Shown here in pieces: positions 10,864 through 13,279 of a stretch of 13,279 nt of DNA (position 1 is the stretch's first letter; every line of letters begins with the position of its first letter). Origin of the DNA: JANQUM01 sp047630355 (GTDB lineage: Bacteria > Bacteroidota > Bacteroidia > Cytophagales > Spirosomataceae); the NCBI GenBank assembly GCA_047630355.1, contig JBLHXN010000096.1:1-13279 (forward strand), given 5' to 3'. Position numbers and translations under genes: made by a program. The notes under the pieces were generated by a model. That model was not told the DNA's origin. It did no database searches and was given only the letters and a program-made list of their open reading frames with translations.

Positions 10864-13279
10864 CTACATCACCAATGATATTTTAGCGTTTATGTATTCG
10901 GCAGCAGCAGCAGCTCTTGATTCGTTGGATTCTTAAATAGTAGAAGGTTCTGGTGTTAATAATCCAGCATCGGTTCATACTTCGCCAGAAATAGCTGTTC
11001 CATTATCACGTTCTAATGAATCAACTGCTACTATCGGTGCGGTAGGTTCACCAGCAGAACCGATAGGAACTTCATTCGGAGTTGAGCTACAACCTCTTAG
11101 TAACCACTAAAATAATAAGGCAAGTAAAATTGCGGCTAAGAGAGCAAACAACCAGCGTGGAATTCCGCCCCAAGTTCCAGCACCTCCATCACCAGAAGCA
11201 GCAGCGACACCAGTTGGATTAACCGGAGTAGCAACAACCAGTTTAGGCTCTGTTGCAACACAAACCGCTCCAACTACACCAGCAGCAGTAGCGAAAGCAA
11301 TTACTTCAGCTGCGGTAGGTTCTTCAGGACTTTCGCCGACATCGCCAGTTAGAGCAGCGGCTACGAGGGCTGCTGCACCAATAATTGCCGCTGTTCCAAT
11401 AACATTTCCTGTAGGTTCGTCAATGCATTAGGCTTCTTCAATATCTCCAACATTTGTCGCTGGTATTATAACAGCTGCTGAAATATCATCGGCAATAATC
11501 GGTCTACTTTCTTTTTCAACAATACCTTCATCAGAAGCATCCGAAGAAACGGCATTGGTGTCAGCGGCTCCAAGAGCTGCCGCACCAGTAACTCCGGCAC
11601 CGACTCCTTTTGATTCAAATTTATCATCTGTTCCAGTATTAGACTTTATTTTTTCCTTCGACACCATAACGACGGGTGCGATCGCGGCTGCTCCGGTGAT
11701 TCCAACAATCTCCCACGGGAATCCGGCTTTAGCAGTAGCATTCGTACCTAAAATGGAAATATAATAAACAAGACAGCAGCACTCTCGTGCGGACAACTGC
11801 GAGCAATTTCTTTATGATTCTCAGCTTTGAGCACAACGAAATATTCATCGTTATCTTCAACAGTACTGTAACGTTCTTTTATTCCACGATTTTTCTAAAC
11901 CGATGCGAGTCCATTACCTCTCGCTCCCGTGGTGGGGTACCTTCACTTCGTAGTAAAACTTTGCCTGCATTATCAAACATCACAAAATAGTACTCATCTT
12001 CTACTTTAAAAGTACAAAAGCCCTCGGCAGGAGTCTCATCATGATTTTTATAAACCTCGCAGTCTAAGTATTCGTCTTCGTTGCGGTTGCTTTTCGAATC
12101 TGGCGTTGGTAAGTCAACGTTAATCACAAAACTGCTTGTCTCTGTATCAACGATTGTTTCTTCAATAACTACACCGTATTGATCAGCATGGCCTTGAATA
12201 GTAATTAAACTGGTTTCGAGTTATTTTTCAGCTTCTTGTTTCGAATTATAAAAGGCAGATCGGGCAATCCCTTGCCGGTTTCCGGCTTTCAGGATAAAAT
12301 AGTATTTACCTTTCTCTTCTTTAATCTCGTGCTGATCCGACATATTCGCATTACGGATGACGGTTTTCATACCATTGTCACGACCACTTTTGCCCGAGTA
12401 TCCCTGACTATAAAACTCGGATTTCCCGTCCAATCCGTAAAAAAGAAAATAGTAGTTTTTATCATCCGCACACACTGTTTGAAAACCTTACTCGGTAGAT
12501 TCGGCAACTACGTCAAAGTTATAAACGTTGCTCCTTTTCTTTCGCTTTACCGGTTGTGGATATTGCTCTGCAAACTGCGGAATTATTTCTTTTGCGTACG
12601 TAATTGCAGCCTCGGCACTTGCCCGGTTAGTAAACTGTTTACTTCGAGCAATCTTCGCTTGATCACAAGCCTTAAGTATGAAATAGTGCGAATTATTTTC
12701 TTCGATTAGTTCAAAACGTTCCGTTTTCTTACTTACAGCAATGAGTTGCCTGATTCTTTTATCACGCTTGCTGACTGTATCAAATTTACGGCTAAAAATA
12801 AGTGCTTTACCGTCAGCATCCTTATAAAGGAAGCGGTGCGTATTTTTGCCTATTTCGAGCGGTTCAAAGCCTGACTTTTTTGAGTTAGAAGTTAATGAGA
12901 AATCGTAAAGTAAACTGCAATCAATATTACTCAGAGAAGGCATCTTCACGAATTTAGACTGCACCAATTCTGTTTGCGTAGTAACTTCAACAGTATATTC
13001 GGCTTCATCTGAGGCATCTTCAAGAATGGCTTACTCCACTCTGTACAGCTTCAATTGAGAAGTGTGCAATGCTGTTAACTACGGTAGTTTCATCAATCGA
13101 AATCGAGAACTTGTACCTGCCAACTTATAAGCATTAGCATCTGGCAAAATAGTGGTTAGCGTTCGGATTACTTTTACGTAATCGTCCTGATTTGCAAATG
13201 CTTTACTGATGGCGAGTACTTTACCGCCGTCAGTTTTGTCAGAGTGAACGAAAATTGATTTTCAGTTTGACTTACGTAG
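10864..13279 (-). pseudogene. Decayed multi-module DUF1508 (YegP-type) repeat protein
   Basis: Read on the minus strand from the window end, this long gene remnant contains YegP-type modules, each with a YYFxxxxxDGKxxxxSxGY half and a YFILKAxNxxxIARS half. Visible modules: a partial one (about 13279-13110), one at about 12880-12590 (ending YFILKACDQAKIARSKQF), one at 12460-12224 (YYFLFYGLDGKSEFYSQGYS, YYFILKAGNRQGIARS) and one at about 12080-11770 (YLDCEVYKNHDETPAEGF, YYFVMFDNAGKVLLRSEG, EYFVVLKAENHKEIARSCPH). An Ala/Gly/Val-rich linker (about 11750-11180) and a membrane segment follow. In-frame stops lie at 13079, 13031, 12488, 12221, 11879, 11428, 11107, 10975, 10933 and 10864 (lowest base of each). 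Frame shifts occur twice near 11880-11730, and probably twice between 13110 and 13020. The N-terminus is beyond the window. Intact relatives are common in Cytophagales; their function is unknown. Confidence 0.85.
11089..11172 (-). other. Membrane-anchor segment encoded in the DUF1508 pseudogene
   Basis: The minus strand encodes WGGIPRWLFALLAAILLALL, Phe, a stop (TAG, 11107-11109) and then WLLRGC. A Gly/Trp turn, Pro-Arg-Trp and a long Leu/Ala helix ending in Arg-Gly-Cys is the membrane anchor that I recall after the Ala-rich linker in related DUF1508 proteins. The same frame continues for about 70 codons past it with Pro/Ser/Glu-rich text broken by three more stops. This segment is the strongest evidence that the minus strand, not the plus strand, was coding here. 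Confidence 0.7.

Noticed and set aside
10901..10913. GCA trinucleotide microsatellite
   Set aside because: Only about four units; it encodes an Ala run in the minus-strand frame, where other Ala-rich stretches occur. No sign of phase variation.
10870..10935. An OmpA-like peptidoglycan-binding end of the DUF1508 protein (AAAAAEYINAKISLV)
   Set aside because: The short match is only suggestive and is cut by a stop and the IS junction. None of the diagnostic OmpA residues can be seen.
10969..10983. Possible selenocysteine TGA in the frame at 10975-10977
   Set aside because: Other stops lie on both sides, no SECIS-like hairpin is evident, and the region is the tail of a pseudogene.
10937..11764. 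Plus-strand open stretches rich in Ala, Pro and Thr over the alanine-rich region, including one at 11555-11764
   Set aside because: They are antisense images of the Ala/Gly/Val-rich minus-strand frame. The minus strand alone carries the recognisable membrane anchor and the DUF1508 modules upstream.
12236..12709. A 157-codon plus-strand open frame
   Set aside because: It is antisense to two DUF1508 modules, which have clear family motifs. Its own translation is rich in Phe, Val and Arg without any domain pattern.
10864..13279. Stop-codon reassignment or readthrough as the reason for the many in-frame stops
   Set aside because: All three stop types occur in the frame, frameshifts are also present, and intact genes in this window end normally at TAA, TAG or TGA. 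The adjacent transposase is broken as well. Decay explains everything.
1..13279. tRNA, rRNA, riboswitch or CRISPR array
   Set aside because: I saw no cloverleaf with a CCA-type end, no regularly spaced direct repeats and no long conserved leader. The only repeats are the short ones listed.

Overview
The window looks like chromosome of a member of the Bacteroidota, most likely Cytophagales-like. The grounds are the AT-rich intergenic DNA, the general lack of Shine-Dalgarno sequences, two perfect matches to the Bacteroidota -7 promoter box (TAnnTTTG), and gene types typical of that phylum: a fused SpmA/SpmB protein, a Cys-lipoprotein VanX-like dipeptidase, an orphan LytTR regulator, a long Prc-type protease, and a DUF1508 (YegP-type) repeat protein with an alanine-rich membrane-anchored tail. 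Genus assignment is not possible from reading alone.

Positions 1-10146 are dense, healthy, mostly housekeeping DNA. In order: the last codons of an unknown gene; a small SPOUT RNA methyltransferase (+) converging on pheS (-); a 347-base regulatory gap with inverted and tandem repeats; an orphan LytTR protein (+); a strong bidirectional terminator; a VanX-like D-Ala-D-Ala dipeptidase (-) divergent from a fused SpmA/SpmB membrane protein (+); a terminator; a small two-helix membrane protein (-) divergent from a two-gene operon (+) of a type III polyketide synthase and a class I methyltransferase whose stop and start codons overlap; another strong bidirectional terminator; then three genes on the minus strand: a KdsC-like HAD phosphatase, an exported FKBP prolyl isomerase and, 31 bases after it, a C-terminal processing protease.

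Positions 10147-13279 are a decaying accessory segment. It holds an 84-codon minus-strand reading frame with no usable start, the N-terminal third of an IS630-type transposase broken by an in-frame stop, and a long minus-strand pseudogene of a DUF1508 repeat protein that runs off the window end. The pseudogene still reads clearly as protein but has at least eight in-frame stops and several frameshifts. Its tail abuts the transposase relic, which suggests that insertion and deletion destroyed the locus.

Two small systems stand out among the intact genes. The polyketide synthase/methyltransferase pair probably makes a methylated phenolic or pyrone lipid. The FKBP/Prc pair is an envelope protein-quality unit. 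I see no CRISPR array, tRNA, rRNA, complete mobile element or recognisable defence system. I did not find a convincing new system; the best leads are the two-gene polyketide operon, the dyad-rich region before the LytTR gene, and the architecture of the broken DUF1508 protein.
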